DNA of 63,819 nt from Alkalinema sp. CACIAM 70d (GTDB lineage Bacteria; Cyanobacteriota; Cyanobacteriia; Leptolyngbyales; Leptolyngbyaceae): NCBI GenBank assembly GCA_002148405.1, contig MUGG01000031.1, forward strand, positions 1-63,819, given 5' to 3'. Under the pieces are notes generated by a model. The model was given only the letters and a program-made list of their open reading frames with translations. It ran no database searches and was not told the DNA's origin. Position numbers and translations under genes: made by a program. Positions 43,813-54,674 of the stretch are shown piece by piece; position 1 is the first letter of the stretch; each line of letters opens with the position of its first letter.

Positions 43813-44733
43813 ATGAACATCAATGGTAAAAATGCCCTAATTACTGGAGCATCTCGTGGTATTGGTCGGGCAATTGCGTTGGAATTAGCTCGTCAAGGAG
43901 CAAACCGATTACTGCTGGTAGCGCGGGATCGCGATCGGCTACAACAAGTCGCTACTGAAGTGAAAGAATTGGGTGTCGAAGCCAGTATTTTATCGCTGGA
44001 TTTGACAGACTCCCGATCGGTTCATTTAGCCATCACTCAAGCATGGCAAACCCAAGGGCCGATCGATCTGCTGGTTAACTGTGCGGGAGTGGCCTATCAA
44101 GCACCTTTCTTGCAATCTCAACTGGTAAAAGTGCAGCAAGAAATTTCCACCAACTATCTGGGTGCTTATTCCATCACACAAGTCGTAGCTCATTTGATGG
44201 TCGAGTGCCGTAGGGGCGCGATCGTCAATGTGGGTAGTCTCATGGGTAAGGTGGCGGCTCCGACCCTGGCAGGGTATTCTGCATCCAAATTTGCCTTGTT
44301 AGGCTTTACTCAAGCGCTCCGCCATGAATTGGCACCTTACAACATCCAAGTGATGGCTCTGTTGCCAACCTTGACTCATACCGATATGGCTGAACAGATC
44401 AACACCTTTCGGGGGGTTGCCGCAATTTCTGCCGAGCACGTTGCAAAAGTTTTGGTGCAAGGCTTGCAACACGCTCGATCGGAAATGGTCGTGGGATGGC
44501 AAGGGCATCTGCTCTTGGTGGGGAATCGAATCAGCCCTACGCTGGTGCAATGGATCGTCCATCATGCTAGTCGGCATTTAATTTTGGCTGAATCTTCCAC
44601 CCATCAGGTTGCTTGGAGAAACCTGATTCTGCACAACCTAGGACAACGGTTAATGCAGGTGCGTCGAAGTTTGTTGCTGTGGCGTCGCTTTAGATCCCGT
44701 CTCTCTTGGCGATTCGCCTCTCTCAAAGGTTAA
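43813..44733 (+). CDS. Short-chain dehydrogenase/reductase
   Basis: 306 residues. The Rossmann motif is LITGASRGIGRAIALELA, then NCAGVAYQ (NAG-like). The catalytic Ser is in VNVGSLMGKV and the Tyr/Lys in YSASKFALLGF. Substrate unknown; the C-terminal ~70 residues are rich in Arg and hydrophobic (RRSLLLWRRFRSRLSWRF), suggesting membrane association as in some lipid or sphingolipid-ketoreductase-like SDRs. GAGG, ten bases upstream, supports ATG 43813. It is followed by two hairpins and the convergent CDF gene. Confidence 0.93.
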   Translation: MNINGKNALITGASRGIGRAIALELARQGANRLLLVARDRDRLQQVATEVKELGVEASILSLDLTDSRSVHLAITQAWQTQGPIDLLVNCAGVAYQAPFLQSQLVKVQQEISTNYLGAYSITQVVAHLMVECRRGAIVNVGSLMGKVAAPTLAGYSASKFALLGFTQALRHELAPYNIQVMALLPTLTHTDMAEQINTFRGVAAISAEHVAKVLVQGLQHARSEMVVGWQGHLLLVGNRISPTLVQWIVHHASRHLILAESSTHQVAWRNLILHNLGQRLMQVRRSLLLWRRFRSRLSWRFASLKG

Positions 44734-44761
44734 TCGATCGCTGACTGGCGAGAAAGCCTAG

Positions 44762-44807
44762 AAAGCCTTGGATATTCCTATAACGATCGGAGAATATCCA
44801 AGGCTTT
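44762..44807. terminator. 16-bp perfect stem-loop between convergent genes
   Basis: AAAGCCTTGGATATTC (44762-44777) and GAATATCCAAGGCTTT (44792-44807), with a 14-base loop. Placed between the convergent SDR and CDF genes; likely bidirectional transcription end. Confidence 0.65.
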
Positions 44808-44824
44808 AAAGTCCAAAATCAGAA

Positions 44825-44850
44825 GATTAGGGAGACACCCCTAATCATTT
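44825..44850. terminator. Second short hairpin with T run
   Basis: GATTAGGG (44825-44832) and CCCTAATC (44839-44846), followed by ATTTTG. Resembles an intrinsic terminator of the plus-strand SDR gene. Confidence 0.55.
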
Positions 44851-44953
44851 TGAGGCATCACTGGCAGAGACCTATTGAATCCAACTAAATTGACAAATTT
44901 GAAGTTCGATCGATTAGAAACATGATTAAACCCAAAACTTAAATGAGATTGAT

Positions 44954-45922
44954 TTAATGATGATGATTAAATTCTCGTTGATTGCATCGAACTTCACAAT
45001 GTTGTAGGGCTTCTGCATCCCCCCTTTCAATTTGAATCGTGGGATGGTCAATACCAAAGGTGCCATGGAGATGATGATAGAGTTCCGCTAAAAAAGCATC
45101 GCCTGGATTACCCGTGGGAATGACTAAATGGGCCGTTAGAGCCGTTTCTGTGGAACTCATGGCCCAAATGTGTAAGTCATGTACCCGTTCAACGATCGGT
45201 AAATCAGCCAGATAATGATACACAGCCCTGGGATCAATTTGTTTAGGAACGCCATCTACGGCTAAGTGCAAGGATTCGTTCAATAAATCCCATGCACCCC
45301 AAATAATGCCGAGGGTGACTAATAAACTTGCGATCGGATCAAGCCAATTCCAGTGAGTAACGGCAATCAAGAGTCCAGCAACCACCACTCCCAACGAGGC
45401 CACTGCATCACCAATGAGATGTAAAAAAGCACCTCGTACATTGATATCCTGGTGGCGTCCTCGAAGAAACAACAGAGCGCTACCAGCGTTAATCAAAATA
45501 CCGATCGCTGCGACCACCATCATCGTGCTACTTACCACGACTTCAGGGTGTTGCAAGCGCTGAATGGCTTCCCAAATGATCCCTCCGCAGGCAATTAACA
45601 ATAACACTGCATTGGCTAAAGGCGCGAGAATGGATGCCTTGCGTAAACCATAGGTGCGCTTGAGACTGGCCCGACGACGAACGAGTAGACTTGCACCCCA
45701 GGCTAATAGCAACCCCAAGACATCACTTAGGTTATGGCCTGCATCTGCGATGAGTGCAAGGGAGTTGCTCAGAAGCCCATAGGTAACTTCGATCAGAGTA
45801 AAGGCCACATTGAGCCCAACACTGATCAAGAAAGCACGATCGAAACGACCCGGCAAAGAGTGATGAGAATGAGAATGGTTATGAGAATGAGAATGAGAAT
45901 GGTTATGATGGGAGTGAGTCAT
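44954..45922 (-). CDS. Cation diffusion facilitator (CzcD/ZitB type)
   Basis: 322 residues. The histidine-rich N-terminus (MTHSHHNHSHSHSHNHSHSH) and a HHH C-terminus bracket six predicted membrane helices. The metal-site HxxxD pairs are in IADAGHNLSDVLGLL (helix 2) and LHLIGDAVASLGVV (helix 5), as in Zn/Cd/Co exporters. A C-terminal cytoplasmic domain (YHYLADLPIVERVHDLHIW) completes the family. It probably expels Zn2+ or Co2+; exact metal not decidable. Tail to tail with the SDR gene. Confidence 0.93.
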   Translation of the reverse strand: MTHSHHNHSHSHSHNHSHSHHSLPGRFDRAFLISVGLNVAFTLIEVTYGLLSNSLALIADAGHNLSDVLGLLLAWGASLLVRRRASLKRTYGLRKASILAPLANAVLLLIACGGIIWEAIQRLQHPEVVVSSTMMVVAAIGILINAGSALLFLRGRHQDINVRGAFLHLIGDAVASLGVVVAGLLIAVTHWNWLDPIASLLVTLGIIWGAWDLLNESLHLAVDGVPKQIDPRAVYHYLADLPIVERVHDLHIWAMSSTETALTAHLVIPTGNPGDAFLAELYHHLHGTFGIDHPTIQIERGDAEALQHCEVRCNQREFNHHH

Positions 45923-45943
45923 GATAAATCGTGACCAGAAGCA

Positions 45944-47017
45944 TCACTTAAAAATTGGACTTTGTCCAATTGTGACACTTCCTTGATCGACTGAAGCAAT
46001 GCCTTGGAGCCGTACCCCATCCCCTAAGGTCAAAGCCCCTTGACCATCGGGTAAACCATCCCGGAAATTCCCTTCATAGGTGTTGGTGTTACTCAGGCTC
46101 AGGACACCCCGACCGCTGGCTTGGCTATCCCGGAAAGCACCTTCATAGCGAGACCGGTCAGCTCTGACCAATAAGCCTTGGCCGTGGAGTTTATTGTTGC
46201 GAAACTGCCCTTCATAGCGATCGCCATTCGCTGTCTTTAAAACACCGTTCCCGTAGAGATTGCCATCCCGAAACTGCCCTGTGTATTGCGTCCCATTGCC
46301 AAAGGTTAAGCTGCCTTCCCCGTCGGGAAGCCCATTGCGGAACGTGCCATTATAGCGGCTGCCATTTTCCATCACCAGGCTGCCCCGTCCGCTGAATCCT
46401 CCGGTCGTTAGCTGAACCACCACGACATCTGCTTGGCCCAGACTAATGGTACCTCGCCCATCGGGGAGTCCTTTCTTAAACTGTCCTTCATAACGATCGC
46501 CATTGCTGAGCATGAGCTTGCCAACGCCTTCTCGTACACCCTCGCGCAATTCGCCTTCATAGCGGTTACCATTGGCAAGGCTGAGCGCCCCAATTCCCGT
46601 AAAGGGACTGCTAGGCACTTCTACTCGAATGCGCTGCATGCTGCTATTGATGATTAATACACCATTGCCTTCCGGTAGACCATTCACAAACAGCCCTTTG
46701 TAGCGATCGCCGCTAGCAAGGATCATGATCCCGATCCCATCGGGAATACCGCTGCGCAACTCACCTTCGTAGCGAGTCCCATCATTCATGAACAGTTTAC
46801 CTGTGCCATCTGGTAGTCCATCTCGAAATTCTCCTTCGTAGCGATCGCCATTGGGATAGAGACAACTCCCGCGACCATTTAATTGGCCATCTTGCACTTC
46901 GCCAACACATCGGACTCCACTGGAGGCCATTTCCTCCGCTTGTACGACTGCTGGTAGTGCTAACGGAAGACTTAGAGATGTGCCAATGATCAAAGAAAAC
47001 AAAGGAGAGAATTTCAT
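45944..47017 (-). CDS. Secreted MORN-repeat protein
   Basis: 357 residues. A signal-peptide-like start (MKFSPLFSLIIGTSLSLPLALPAVVQAEE) precedes about a dozen MORN motifs (G-Y-E-G-x-F-x-G-x-x-D-G-x-G pattern), e.g. GDRYEGEFRDGLPDGTGKL. MORN repeats form beta hairpins that bind lipids or proteins. Bacterial secreted MORN proteins are of unknown role, and no other domain is visible. The repeats occupy nearly all of the mature protein. A stand-alone gene with 900 bases of spacer upstream. Confidence 0.85.
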   Translation of the reverse strand: MKFSPLFSLIIGTSLSLPLALPAVVQAEEMASSGVRCVGEVQDGQLNGRGSCLYPNGDRYEGEFRDGLPDGTGKLFMNDGTRYEGELRSGIPDGIGIMILASGDRYKGLFVNGLPEGNGVLIINSSMQRIRVEVPSSPFTGIGALSLANGNRYEGELREGVREGVGKLMLSNGDRYEGQFKKGLPDGRGTISLGQADVVVVQLTTGGFSGRGSLVMENGSRYNGTFRNGLPDGEGSLTFGNGTQYTGQFRDGNLYGNGVLKTANGDRYEGQFRNNKLHGQGLLVRADRSRYEGAFRDSQASGRGVLSLSNTNTYEGNFRDGLPDGQGALTLGDGVRLQGIASVDQGSVTIGQSPIFK

Positions 47018-47939
47018 AGGAAGAAACGTTCACTTCAAATGGAGAACTAACACCCACTGACAATAACCGTATATTAACGGACGGAATTTCAGAAGATTCT
47101 ACGTAACCTTACTAATTCGGGCAAAAGTCGCTATGTAATCAAGCGTAAATACTCGGAGTGCCGAATGGCGACGAGTTTTACATAAATTTCAGAGTTAACG
47201 TGAGCTTGACAAACAAAATTGTCCCTCACAAATCCCCTATGCTGGGACGTAGAATCCACTTTCGGGGGAAATGGGGGGAGTAAAGTTGCTTGATAGAGCA
47301 GGGAGAAAGGTATTTTCTCTGACGCCACCCTAGAGAAAACTACCTTGAGGGAAAAAGTTATCCCATCTGTGCGACTGAGTAGCCCTGACGATCGTGCCGC
47401 ACCACGAATTGATCGAATTCACGCCAGAGTTAGAGCTAGGCAAGCTCCTAGGGAGAAGCTAAGTAAAAAAGTTCAGTAGATGCAGGAAATTTAGTAGACG
47501 CAAGAAATACACAGATACCCCGTCAGTCTCTTTTTAAAGTGCCCAGAAGATTTTAAACATCGACATATCTCTTCAAAATTAGGTTACTCAAAGCGATGAA
47601 GTGGCTTTCTCAAGCAGTTAACCTTTAAATGTCGAAAAACTCTCGCGAGATTGCGAGATGATTCCATTCTCCACCAGCAGTCAAATATCATCGAACCAAA
47701 TATCACCGAGTCAAATATTGACAAACCAAACATTTTTGTTGCTGATTTGTAACTTCCTGAGTTTGCTGGTGACTGTATCCATGGGTCAAATTAGTCTTTA
47801 CGACCAAAGTTAAAGGACGCTCTAACGAACGTCCTTGTGTAGGCATAGATGATTTTGGATGATGGCTTAACCAATCATTTCAGATAAGCTATTTTCTAAC
47901 CCAACCGAAACAGACAACCTCCCTAAGCCAAGCGCAAGA
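47018..47939. other. Gene-free stretch, 0.92 kb
   Basis: No supported ORF. AAGGACG (47813-47819) and CGTCCTT (47830-47836) form a hairpin; read on the minus strand it lies 104 bases past the haem oxygenase stop and is followed by TTTAACTTT, so it may be its terminator. TCAAATAT-type words recur near 47680-47720. Confidence 0.45.
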
Positions 47940-48662
47940 TTAGTTTTCAGCGGGTGCAAACTCTTCTGTGCTGCCACGACGGGTGCGACGGGTGAGCAGG
48001 TTGAACAGTTGAACCCCGATCGCTTTGATTAGGTTGCCTTCCAGTTCCTTGAACATGTTCATGTTGTGGTGGAAAGCATCGTTGGCTTCGTTAACGATTT
48101 GGTCAACCGTTGCCTCATCGATCGCTAGACTGTCCAGGGTTTCCCGGTACATCTTTTTGAAGGCTTTCTCGTCGTCGATGTGCTTGAATTCGTAGAAGTT
48201 GGTGCCTTCGCCTTCGTTGAGGTTCATGGCGTTAACCGCAATCTTCTTGAGAATTTGCCCACCGGACAGATCCCCAATGTAGCGGGTGTAGAGGTGTGCC
48301 ACCATTAACTCAGGCTGCTCTTCCCCGACCTTTTTGATCTCATCAATGTAGGCTTGGGTGGCGGGAGAGGGCGAAATTTCCGATCGCCAGTTGGGGCCGT
48401 AATAGTACTCCAGATCCTTCTCGAGGCTACCCTTGCGATCGAGCTCTGGGAAGTACATTTTGCCCATCACGGGGTGATTTTTGAGCTTGTGCATTTCCTC
48501 TTCCATCGTCGAGTAGACGTAGTAAAGGTTTGCGACCAGCTTGCGGTAAGAGCTTTTCTCAACGGTGCCTCTCAAAAAGCAAGCGATAAACCCCGTATTC
48601 TCCGCCATGGTATGAGCTTTCTTAGTGCCCTCGCGGAGTTTCAATGCTAAATTGCTGCTCAT
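47940..48662 (-). CDS. ho1: Haem oxygenase 1 (biliverdin-forming)
   Basis: 240 residues from ATG 48662 (MSSNLALKLREGTKKAHTMA); 11 in-frame codons upstream look untranslated. It splits haem to biliverdin IXalpha, CO and Fe2+ with ferredoxin, the first step to phycobilins. The proximal haem ligand His is in GTKKAHTMAENTGF. The distal helix LYTRYIGDLSGGQILKK has the conserved glycines. Length is normal (Synechocystis HO1 has 240). A small hypothetical gene precedes it by about 300 bases on the same strand. Confidence 0.96.
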   Translation of the reverse strand: MSSNLALKLREGTKKAHTMAENTGFIACFLRGTVEKSSYRKLVANLYYVYSTMEEEMHKLKNHPVMGKMYFPELDRKGSLEKDLEYYYGPNWRSEISPSPATQAYIDEIKKVGEEQPELMVAHLYTRYIGDLSGGQILKKIAVNAMNLNEGEGTNFYEFKHIDDEKAFKKMYRETLDSLAIDEATVDQIVNEANDAFHHNMNMFKELEGNLIKAIGVQLFNLLTRRTRRGSTEEFAPAEN

Positions 48663-48960
48663 TTTAACTTTCCCAACACTTTTTAAGGTTCCCAATGGCT
48701 TCAGTGTTCCAGGGGTTTTAGGTGTCCCAGTGGCTCACAATGGCGCGATTGAATTTGACTTCAGCGAAGAATTGTCTACTGAAGGGAACAGGTCTGATTT
48801 AACCTGCCATTGTTAAATTAATCTGATTTGATGAGCGTTTTTATTACGAATCTTTAAATTCGTCAGCTTCGTTACATTCTTCTCAAAATTCGCAAATTTC
48901 TCCTGATGGAATAACGAACAGAGGAAATAGGGACGCGGGCTGAAGCTTAGACGAGACTTT

Positions 48961-49185
48961 CTAGGCGAGAATCTCAGCGATCGTGCTCATTTGCACCACC
49001 CCGTAGAGTTCGTTAGTATCCTTGGTTTTGAGGAAGGGACAGCCCCACGTCTTAATACGCTGATCCATCCAATTATCATTACCGATCGGAATCCCATGAA
49101 TCCCAACTTGACTGCCGATGGTACTGAAATAACGAAATTTTCCCCTGTTGCTTAGCTTGGTTGTGTTTAAACTCCGAATGGGCAT
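48961..49185 (-). CDS. Small hypothetical protein
   Basis: 74 residues: MPIRSLNTTKLSNRGKFRYF, ending in GCPFLKTKDTNELYGVVQMSTIAEILA. No signal or membrane segment. I do not recognise it. The product looks less repetitive and better balanced than the shadow ORFs, but there is no clear ribosome binding site, so it may be non-coding or a gene remnant. It lies upstream of ho1. Confidence 0.3.
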   Translation of the reverse strand: MPIRSLNTTKLSNRGKFRYFSTIGSQVGIHGIPIGNDNWMDQRIKTWGCPFLKTKDTNELYGVVQMSTIAEILA

Positions 49186-49347
49186 TGGAATAATTCAGCC
49201 CGAGAACACTTAGCCCCATCAGGATAGGGATATTTAGGCTAGGGGTTTGTCTGAATTTCTGGAACCTTTAGGATCGGAAATCTGTCGCTACAATCGACTT
49301 GGTTTGATTTTTCTAGCAAGCGTGTGACGCAGAAGGAAGGGGCACCC

Positions 49348-50949
49348 ATGGGAAGCACCGGATGGAGACGTTGGAGCCTAGGGGTTCTCGTTAGTGGAGC
49401 GATCGGGTTGACTTGGGGATCTGCGGCTCAGGCGGCGGAACAGTTGACCCTGCGCTTTGGCCCCTTTGAGCAGGTGGTGAGCGTGGCAGAGGTGGAAGCC
49501 TATGCCAAAACAGGGAAGGTTTCGTCGAATCTGCAATTTTTCTCGGTGGTGCTGACGTCGGAAACCCGTCGGGCCTTGACAACGAAGCTGGAGATGGATC
49601 CCCAGGTGAGTGGTCAGGTAGTAGGGGATTTGTTGAAGTCTCCAGCGGGTCAACAGTTGATGCGAAATTTGCAATCCGCTGCCCCAGGGCTGACAGCAGA
49701 AGCGATTCAAGCGGGGGTGACGATCGCCGCGAAGCAGTTTGGTGGGCTGGATGCGATCGGCGTCTTAAAAGCGATTCCTCAGAAGAATATTACGATCGAT
49801 ATATCGGAAGCGGCGGCGTTGGGGTCGAAGTTGAATTTGACCTATTGGCAAAGTCAGGCCACGAGTACCTTATTGCAGCGCAGCTTAGCGGTAGAAAAAA
49901 CAAATTTTTCTGCGCCGTTTGATCCCAGTTTGCCGGGAAAGGTTAACGTAAGCCAGCAAACGCTTGTATTAACCGATTCCCGCCGCCAACGATCGTTACC
50001 CGTAGATTTATATTTACCGGAAACAGTTCAGGGGCCGATCGTGGTCATTTCGCCCGGATTTGAATCGAGCAAGCAATTCCTAACGTATGTGGCACAGCAT
50101 TTGGCGTCCCATGGCTTTAGTGTTGTGGCGATCGATCACCCTTCTGTGTTTCAAAATCAAACCCGCACGACGTTGAACCCAGAGAAGTTATTACCTCCCC
50201 AGGAACTGCTCGATCGACCGAAGGATATTGTCTTTGTGTTGGATGAGTTGGCCAAGCGGACGGAGTTCTCAGGCAAGGTGAATGCACAGAAGGCGATCGT
50301 GATTGGCCATTCCTTGGGGGGGTATGGGGCGTTAGCCTTGGCGGGGGGCGAAATTCAGTTGGATGAGTTGCGGCAGTTTTGTCAGAAGAGCAAGATTATT
50401 CAACGCACTCCGGCGGATTGGTTGCAGTGTTCGGGGACAGAACTGTCGGGGAATCGGATCAGTTTACGGGATAACCGCGTAGTGGGGACGATCGCGCTAA
50501 ATCCGGCGGTGGGTAAAATTTTTGGCAAGTCAGGGTTATCCCAAGTGAAAACACCAACGGTAATGCTAGCGAGTACCGATGATAGTTTGACGCCGCCCTT
50601 AACCCAGCAGTTGCAACCGTTTATGCAATTGCCAACCCCTAAGTATTTGATGACGGCGATCGGGGCAACGCACCTAAGTGTGAGCGATCGGGAGCGCTTT
50701 CAAGTAGGAACGGCGGCGCGAACCCTAGTTAAGGAAAAGGTGGGTGCGGAGGTTGATCCGTTGCGTCGGGCAGTGCTGGGCGTCAGTTTAGCGTTTGTCA
50801 AGCAGCAGACCCCAGAAGCGGAGAAGTATAAGCCATTTTTGAGTGCGGGCTATGTGCAGTCGATCGCCACTCCGGGGATGCCGTTACGGATGAATTCGGA
50901 GTTGCCGATGGGGGTGACGCGGCTGCTCAAGTTAGCAGGAATGGTTTAG
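49348..50949 (+). CDS. Secreted alpha/beta hydrolase with DUF1400 domain
   Basis: About 533 residues from ATG 49348 (MGSTGWRRW); a GTG start at 49324 would add eight. The signal peptide is WSLGVLVSGAIGLTWGSAAQAA. The cyanobacterial DUF1400 domain covers roughly 30-165 (LTLRFGPFEQVVSVAEVEAY and following). The hydrolase domain has PIVVISPGFESS, the nucleophile Ser in VIGHSLGGYGALAL, an acid in LASTDDSLTPP and a His in ATHLSVSDRERF. Probably a periplasmic or exported esterase-like enzyme; substrate unknown. The window's second copy of the dispersed repeat lies just downstream. Confidence 0.88.
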   Translation: MGSTGWRRWSLGVLVSGAIGLTWGSAAQAAEQLTLRFGPFEQVVSVAEVEAYAKTGKVSSNLQFFSVVLTSETRRALTTKLEMDPQVSGQVVGDLLKSPAGQQLMRNLQSAAPGLTAEAIQAGVTIAAKQFGGLDAIGVLKAIPQKNITIDISEAAALGSKLNLTYWQSQATSTLLQRSLAVEKTNFSAPFDPSLPGKVNVSQQTLVLTDSRRQRSLPVDLYLPETVQGPIVVISPGFESSKQFLTYVAQHLASHGFSVVAIDHPSVFQNQTRTTLNPEKLLPPQELLDRPKDIVFVLDELAKRTEFSGKVNAQKAIVIGHSLGGYGALALAGGEIQLDELRQFCQKSKIIQRTPADWLQCSGTELSGNRISLRDNRVVGTIALNPAVGKIFGKSGLSQVKTPTVMLASTDDSLTPPLTQQLQPFMQLPTPKYLMTAIGATHLSVSDRERFQVGTAARTLVKEKVGAEVDPLRRAVLGVSLAFVKQQTPEAEKYKPFLSAGYVQSIATPGMPLRMNSELPMGVTRLLKLAGMV

Positions 50950-51057
50950 CGAAAGTGATATCGCTATAGCCCATCAGGACGCAGCGTACCTGTTCGGCAT
51001 GAAGCATGGGGTCGCTAGGTTCCTAACAATTTAGAGCACTACCCTTTGTTGGTAGAA

Positions 51058-51313
51058 CAACTCCGGGTAGCTATTCTCCCTCGTCAAAACCAGCAGCAAG
51101 GAGGCTTGATGGCGATCGAGGTGATTGTTCGATCGACCATGGTCTCCAACGCTTACAGATCCATTTAATTAGTCATCAAGAATTCATTCAGGACACGATT
51201 CATCAATTGCATACCCATCAGAACGCAAATAGGATTCATTGGAGTCAACCAAGACCGATCGTGCTTCTGACGGGCAATACATCAGCATCTTGAGTCGTGA
51301 ACGTCAGCGGTAA
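51058..51313 (+). repeat. Dispersed repeat, copy 2
   Basis: It matches window bases 1-444 except that the ~200-base segment between the two conserved parts there is replaced by about 55 unrelated bases here. Starts CAACTCCGGGTAGCTATT, as does copy 1. Confidence 0.75.
51149..51313 (+). pseudogene. Frameshifted paralogue of the small gene at 226-444
   Basis: The reading frame RLQIHLISHQEFIQDTIHQL parallels copy 1. Then a one-base deletion after GTGCTTCTGACGG shifts the frame, and the in-frame stop comes at GCATCTTGA. The ancestral tail SILSRERQR is still readable in the shifted frame. No usable start is evident. Confidence 0.7.
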
Positions 51314-51542
51314 TACCCAAGCAATTTGTGATTGCAACCCATGACGAGTTCCTTTAGTTCCCCATTCTATAAGGGACTTGGCAACAATTTGACTGAATTC
51401 CTAATGTAAGTGGGGCTAGGGGAGATCGGATTTATAACATTAATAAATCAATTTGGGCTTAGTCTAATTTGGCACACCTTTCAACTTTTCAAACACCCTC
51501 TAAAGGTAAAATCGATCGACCCTTGGATTCTATTTGCTTATC

Positions 51543-52715
51543 ATGTCCCACGCCGCTGCAACCCACCCCCCAACCTCCAATCGTCAAACGATCGTCGTCA
51601 AAATTGGCACCTCCAGCCTGACCCAGCCCGAATCTGGAAACCTCGCCCTCTCCACGATCGCGGCCCTGGTGGAAATCCTCAGCGAACTGCAACAGCAAGG
51701 CCATCGCGTCGTATTGGTCTCCTCTGGCGCGGTGGGAGTGGGATGTGCCCGCCTGGGACTGACCGATCGCCCCAAGGTTATCTCCGTCAAGCAAGCCGTC
51801 GCTGCCGTTGGCCAAGGTCGCCTCATGCGGATTTACGACGACTTCTTCACCGCCATGCAGCAACCGATCGCCCAAGTCTTGCTGACCCGAGGGGACTTAG
51901 TGGAACGCAACCGCTACGTCAACGTCTATCGCACCTTTCAAGAACTGTTAAACCTGGGCGTGATTCCGGTCGTCAATGAAAACGACACCGTTGCCGTCGA
52001 TGAATTGAAATTTGGGGATAACGACACCCTGTCGGCTCTGGTCGCCAGTTTGGTCGATGCCGATTGGTTATTCCTGCTCACGGATGTCGATCGCCTCTAC
52101 TCCGCCGATCCCCGCACCAATCCCGATGCAAAACCGATCGTATTAGTGAAAAACATTGACGACTTAGCCGTTGATACGGGTAGCTCCGGCACCCAGTGGG
52201 GCACCGGCGGCATGGTCACGAAAATCTCTGCGGCGCAAATTGCCACCGGCGCAGGCGTGCGAACCGTGATCACGCGCGGCCAGGAACCCCGCAATCTCCT
52301 GAAAATTCTGGCTGGGGAATCGATCGGCACGCAATTTGAACCCCACGCTCGCCCCATCAGTGCCCGTCAGCGCTGGATTGCCCATGGCATGGTTCCCGCC
52401 GGAAAACTCTACCTGGATGATGGTGCGGTGAATGCCATTCGCAATGCGGGAAAATCACTGCTGGCTGCTGGCATTATTGGCATTGAGGGTAGCTTTGACG
52501 CCGATGAAGCTGTGCGCCTGTGCAATCTCCACGGTCAGGAAATTGCCCGTGGCTTGGTGAACTACAATAGCCAAGAATTGCAAAAAATCCGAGGCCGCCG
52601 ATCGGAAGAAATCGCCACCATCCTCGGCCATACTGGCGAAGACACCGTTGTCCATCGCGATAACCTCGTTGTCACCAAGAAATCCAGTTCCACCCTGGCC
52701 CAACCCCCTCGCTAA
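51543..52715 (+). CDS. proB: Glutamate 5-kinase
   Basis: 390 residues from ATG 51543 ([20 protein letters not shown]); a TTG at 51534 is also in frame. First step of proline synthesis, glutamate to glutamyl 5-phosphate with ATP. The amino-acid kinase domain shows [53 protein letters not shown] and [15 protein letters not shown]. The C-terminal PUA domain (from about residue 280) contains [18 protein letters not shown]. Length is normal for the PUA-containing form. It is followed by selO after about 100 bases. Confidence 0.97.
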   Translation: MSHAAATHPPTSNRQTIVVKIGTSSLTQPESGNLALSTIAALVEILSELQQQGHRVVLVSSGAVGVGCARLGLTDRPKVISVKQAVAAVGQGRLMRIYDDFFTAMQQPIAQVLLTRGDLVERNRYVNVYRTFQELLNLGVIPVVNENDTVAVDELKFGDNDTLSALVASLVDADWLFLLTDVDRLYSADPRTNPDAKPIVLVKNIDDLAVDTGSSGTQWGTGGMVTKISAAQIATGAGVRTVITRGQEPRNLLKILAGESIGTQFEPHARPISARQRWIAHGMVPAGKLYLDDGAVNAIRNAGKSLLAAGIIGIEGSFDADEAVRLCNLHGQEIARGLVNYNSQELQKIRGRRSEEIATILGHTGEDTVVHRDNLVVTKKSSSTLAQPPR

Positions 52716-52817
52716 AGGCATCAACCCACGGTAAGGAGTCATCAACGGTTAGCATTGAGTGTGCTCTGACCCAGGGATTGGTCTTTTCTTGCAAAAGAGC
52801 GGTCAAATCTCGCTAGG

Positions 52818-54293
52818 ATGGGAAGCGTTCTATTTCCAGGCCGTCCCGTGAACCCCATTCTGGCGCTCAACTACGAACCCGCGATCGAACAGTTGGGAGA
52901 AGACTATTTTGATCCCGTCCCAGCGGCGGAATTTCCCAGCCATTCCCTGCGGTGGCGTAACGATGATGTCTTACAGCAGTTGGGCCTCGACCCGGAAGCC
53001 GTCACCGATCAGCATTTCATTGAAGCCTTTGGGCAATTCCAAGGCCGATCGCCCTTGTTGGCCTTGCGCTACCACGGGTATCAGTTCGGGGAGTACAATC
53101 CTGCCCTTGGGGATGGCCGGGGCTTCCTCTACGGGCAAGTGCGGGGAATCGACGATCGCCTCTACGACTTGGGCACCAAGGGATCGGGCACCACCCCCTA
53201 TTCCCGAGGCGGCGATGGGCGACTCACGTTGAAAGGCGGCGTCCGGGAGGTGTTAGCGGCGGAAATGTTGTACCGCTTGGGTGTCCGCACCTCCCGCTGT
53301 TTGAGTTTGGTGGAAACGGGGGAAAAACTCTGGCGTGGGGATGAGCCATCGCCCACCCGATCGTCCGTCATGATTCGCGTCCAGCAATCGCATATTCGTT
53401 TCGGCACCTTTGAACGATTACATTACCTAGGTCGTAAGGATTTGATTGCTAACCTATTGGAGCATGTAATCGAATACTACTATCCCCATCTTTTACCGGA
53501 ACCCGATCGCTACACCCGGTTCTATGGCGAATTAGTCTGTCGAGTGGCGGAGTTGGTGGCGCAGTGGATGGCAGCAGGCTTTTGCCATGCAGTGTTGAAT
53601 ACCGATAACATGGCCATTACGGGGGAAAGTTTTGACTATGGCCCCTACGCCTTTATCCCCAGCCTTGATCCGAAATTTACCGCTGCCTATTTTGATTATT
53701 TCGGACGCTATGCCTATTCCAATCAACCGATGATTTGCAAATGGAATCTCCAAATGTTGCAGGTTCCGTTGAAGTTGGTGATTTCTGAGAGTGATCTTGA
53801 TGCCGCGATCGCCCAGTATGACGCCCACTATGGCCAAACCTATCGAGCTCTTATGCTGAAAAAGCTTGGTTTTGGGCAAACGGAAGAACTCGGAGACGAT
53901 GGGCTGGCGCGGGAATTGTTGAAAACGACGATCGAATTTCTCCACACGTCCCAAACCAGCTACCATGGATTTTTCTGGGAACTCACGCGGCAATTTTCGC
54001 CCACTTGGCGGCAGGATGCAAATCAAATTCTGGCAGAGTTCCCGATCGAAGTCACCGATCTACAACCGTTATTCGATCAATGGCGACAACGCTACCACCA
54101 ATTGTTAAATAACATGCCCGAGGCCGACTTACCTGCCATCCAAGCCCAACTCTATGCCCAAAATCCAGATTTGGTGATTACCCGCCCGGAAATTGAAGCC
54201 GTTTGGGAACCGATTACCCAGGATGATAATTGGCAGCCATTTAATACTTTGCTGCAACACATTCGTACTGTGCTATCCCCGCAACCGCTTTAG
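52818..54293 (+). CDS. selO: SelO/YdiU family protein adenylyltransferase
   Basis: 491 residues. A pseudokinase-fold protein that transfers AMP from ATP to Ser/Thr/Tyr of proteins in oxidative stress. Signatures: [40 protein letters not shown], the ATP-binding [36 protein letters not shown], and [23 protein letters not shown] 52818 is used; GTG at 52848 ([11 protein letters not shown]) is possible. No terminal selenocysteine or cysteine motif is seen. Downstream of proB on the same strand. Confidence 0.93.
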   Translation: MGSVLFPGRPVNPILALNYEPAIEQLGEDYFDPVPAAEFPSHSLRWRNDDVLQQLGLDPEAVTDQHFIEAFGQFQGRSPLLALRYHGYQFGEYNPALGDGRGFLYGQVRGIDDRLYDLGTKGSGTTPYSRGGDGRLTLKGGVREVLAAEMLYRLGVRTSRCLSLVETGEKLWRGDEPSPTRSSVMIRVQQSHIRFGTFERLHYLGRKDLIANLLEHVIEYYYPHLLPEPDRYTRFYGELVCRVAELVAQWMAAGFCHAVLNTDNMAITGESFDYGPYAFIPSLDPKFTAAYFDYFGRYAYSNQPMICKWNLQMLQVPLKLVISESDLDAAIAQYDAHYGQTYRALMLKKLGFGQTEELGDDGLARELLKTTIEFLHTSQTSYHGFFWELTRQFSPTWRQDANQILAEFPIEVTDLQPLFDQWRQRYHQLLNNMPEADLPAIQAQLYAQNPDLVITRPEIEAVWEPITQDDNWQPFNTLLQHIRTVLSPQPL

Positions 54294-54674
54294 GGTTGCC
54301 TGAGGTGGCACACCTGAACGGGGGGGAGCAAACTTTTCAGGTAGCAAATATTGTAGAGATTCTCTTAGTTAATGTGACAGTTTACAGTTTGCCCCCTATT
54401 TTTTAGGGATTTCACTAGATAAGAACGACTTAAGTGGGGTTTGCTGGCGTTATTATACATAGCCTCCGCTTATGTCAAATTTCTTTATCCAGATTTTTCA
54501 TATTTGTAAAGACCTTGTTTGGTTATCGCCGATCGCCCAAAATCGGGAAACTTTCCTGCGAGAATTATCGCCTAAGGGAGAAAGGTGATGCTGAGTGCTC
54601 ACCTTAACCAAAAGGGTGGTACCCAGTTTATTTGGGACAACTGTTCGTTGATCTACTGTACTTAAGGAAATCCC
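54294..54674. other. Gene-free stretch
   Basis: 380 bases with no supported ORF. AAGGAAA (54664-54670) may be the ribosome binding site of the next gene. Confidence 0.35.

Larger units (their letters stand above)
50950..51542. other. Spacer containing dispersed repeat copy 2
   Basis: About 590 bases. 51058-51313 is the duplicated block (separate entries). The rest, including 51314-51542, has only shadows of proB. Confidence 0.5.
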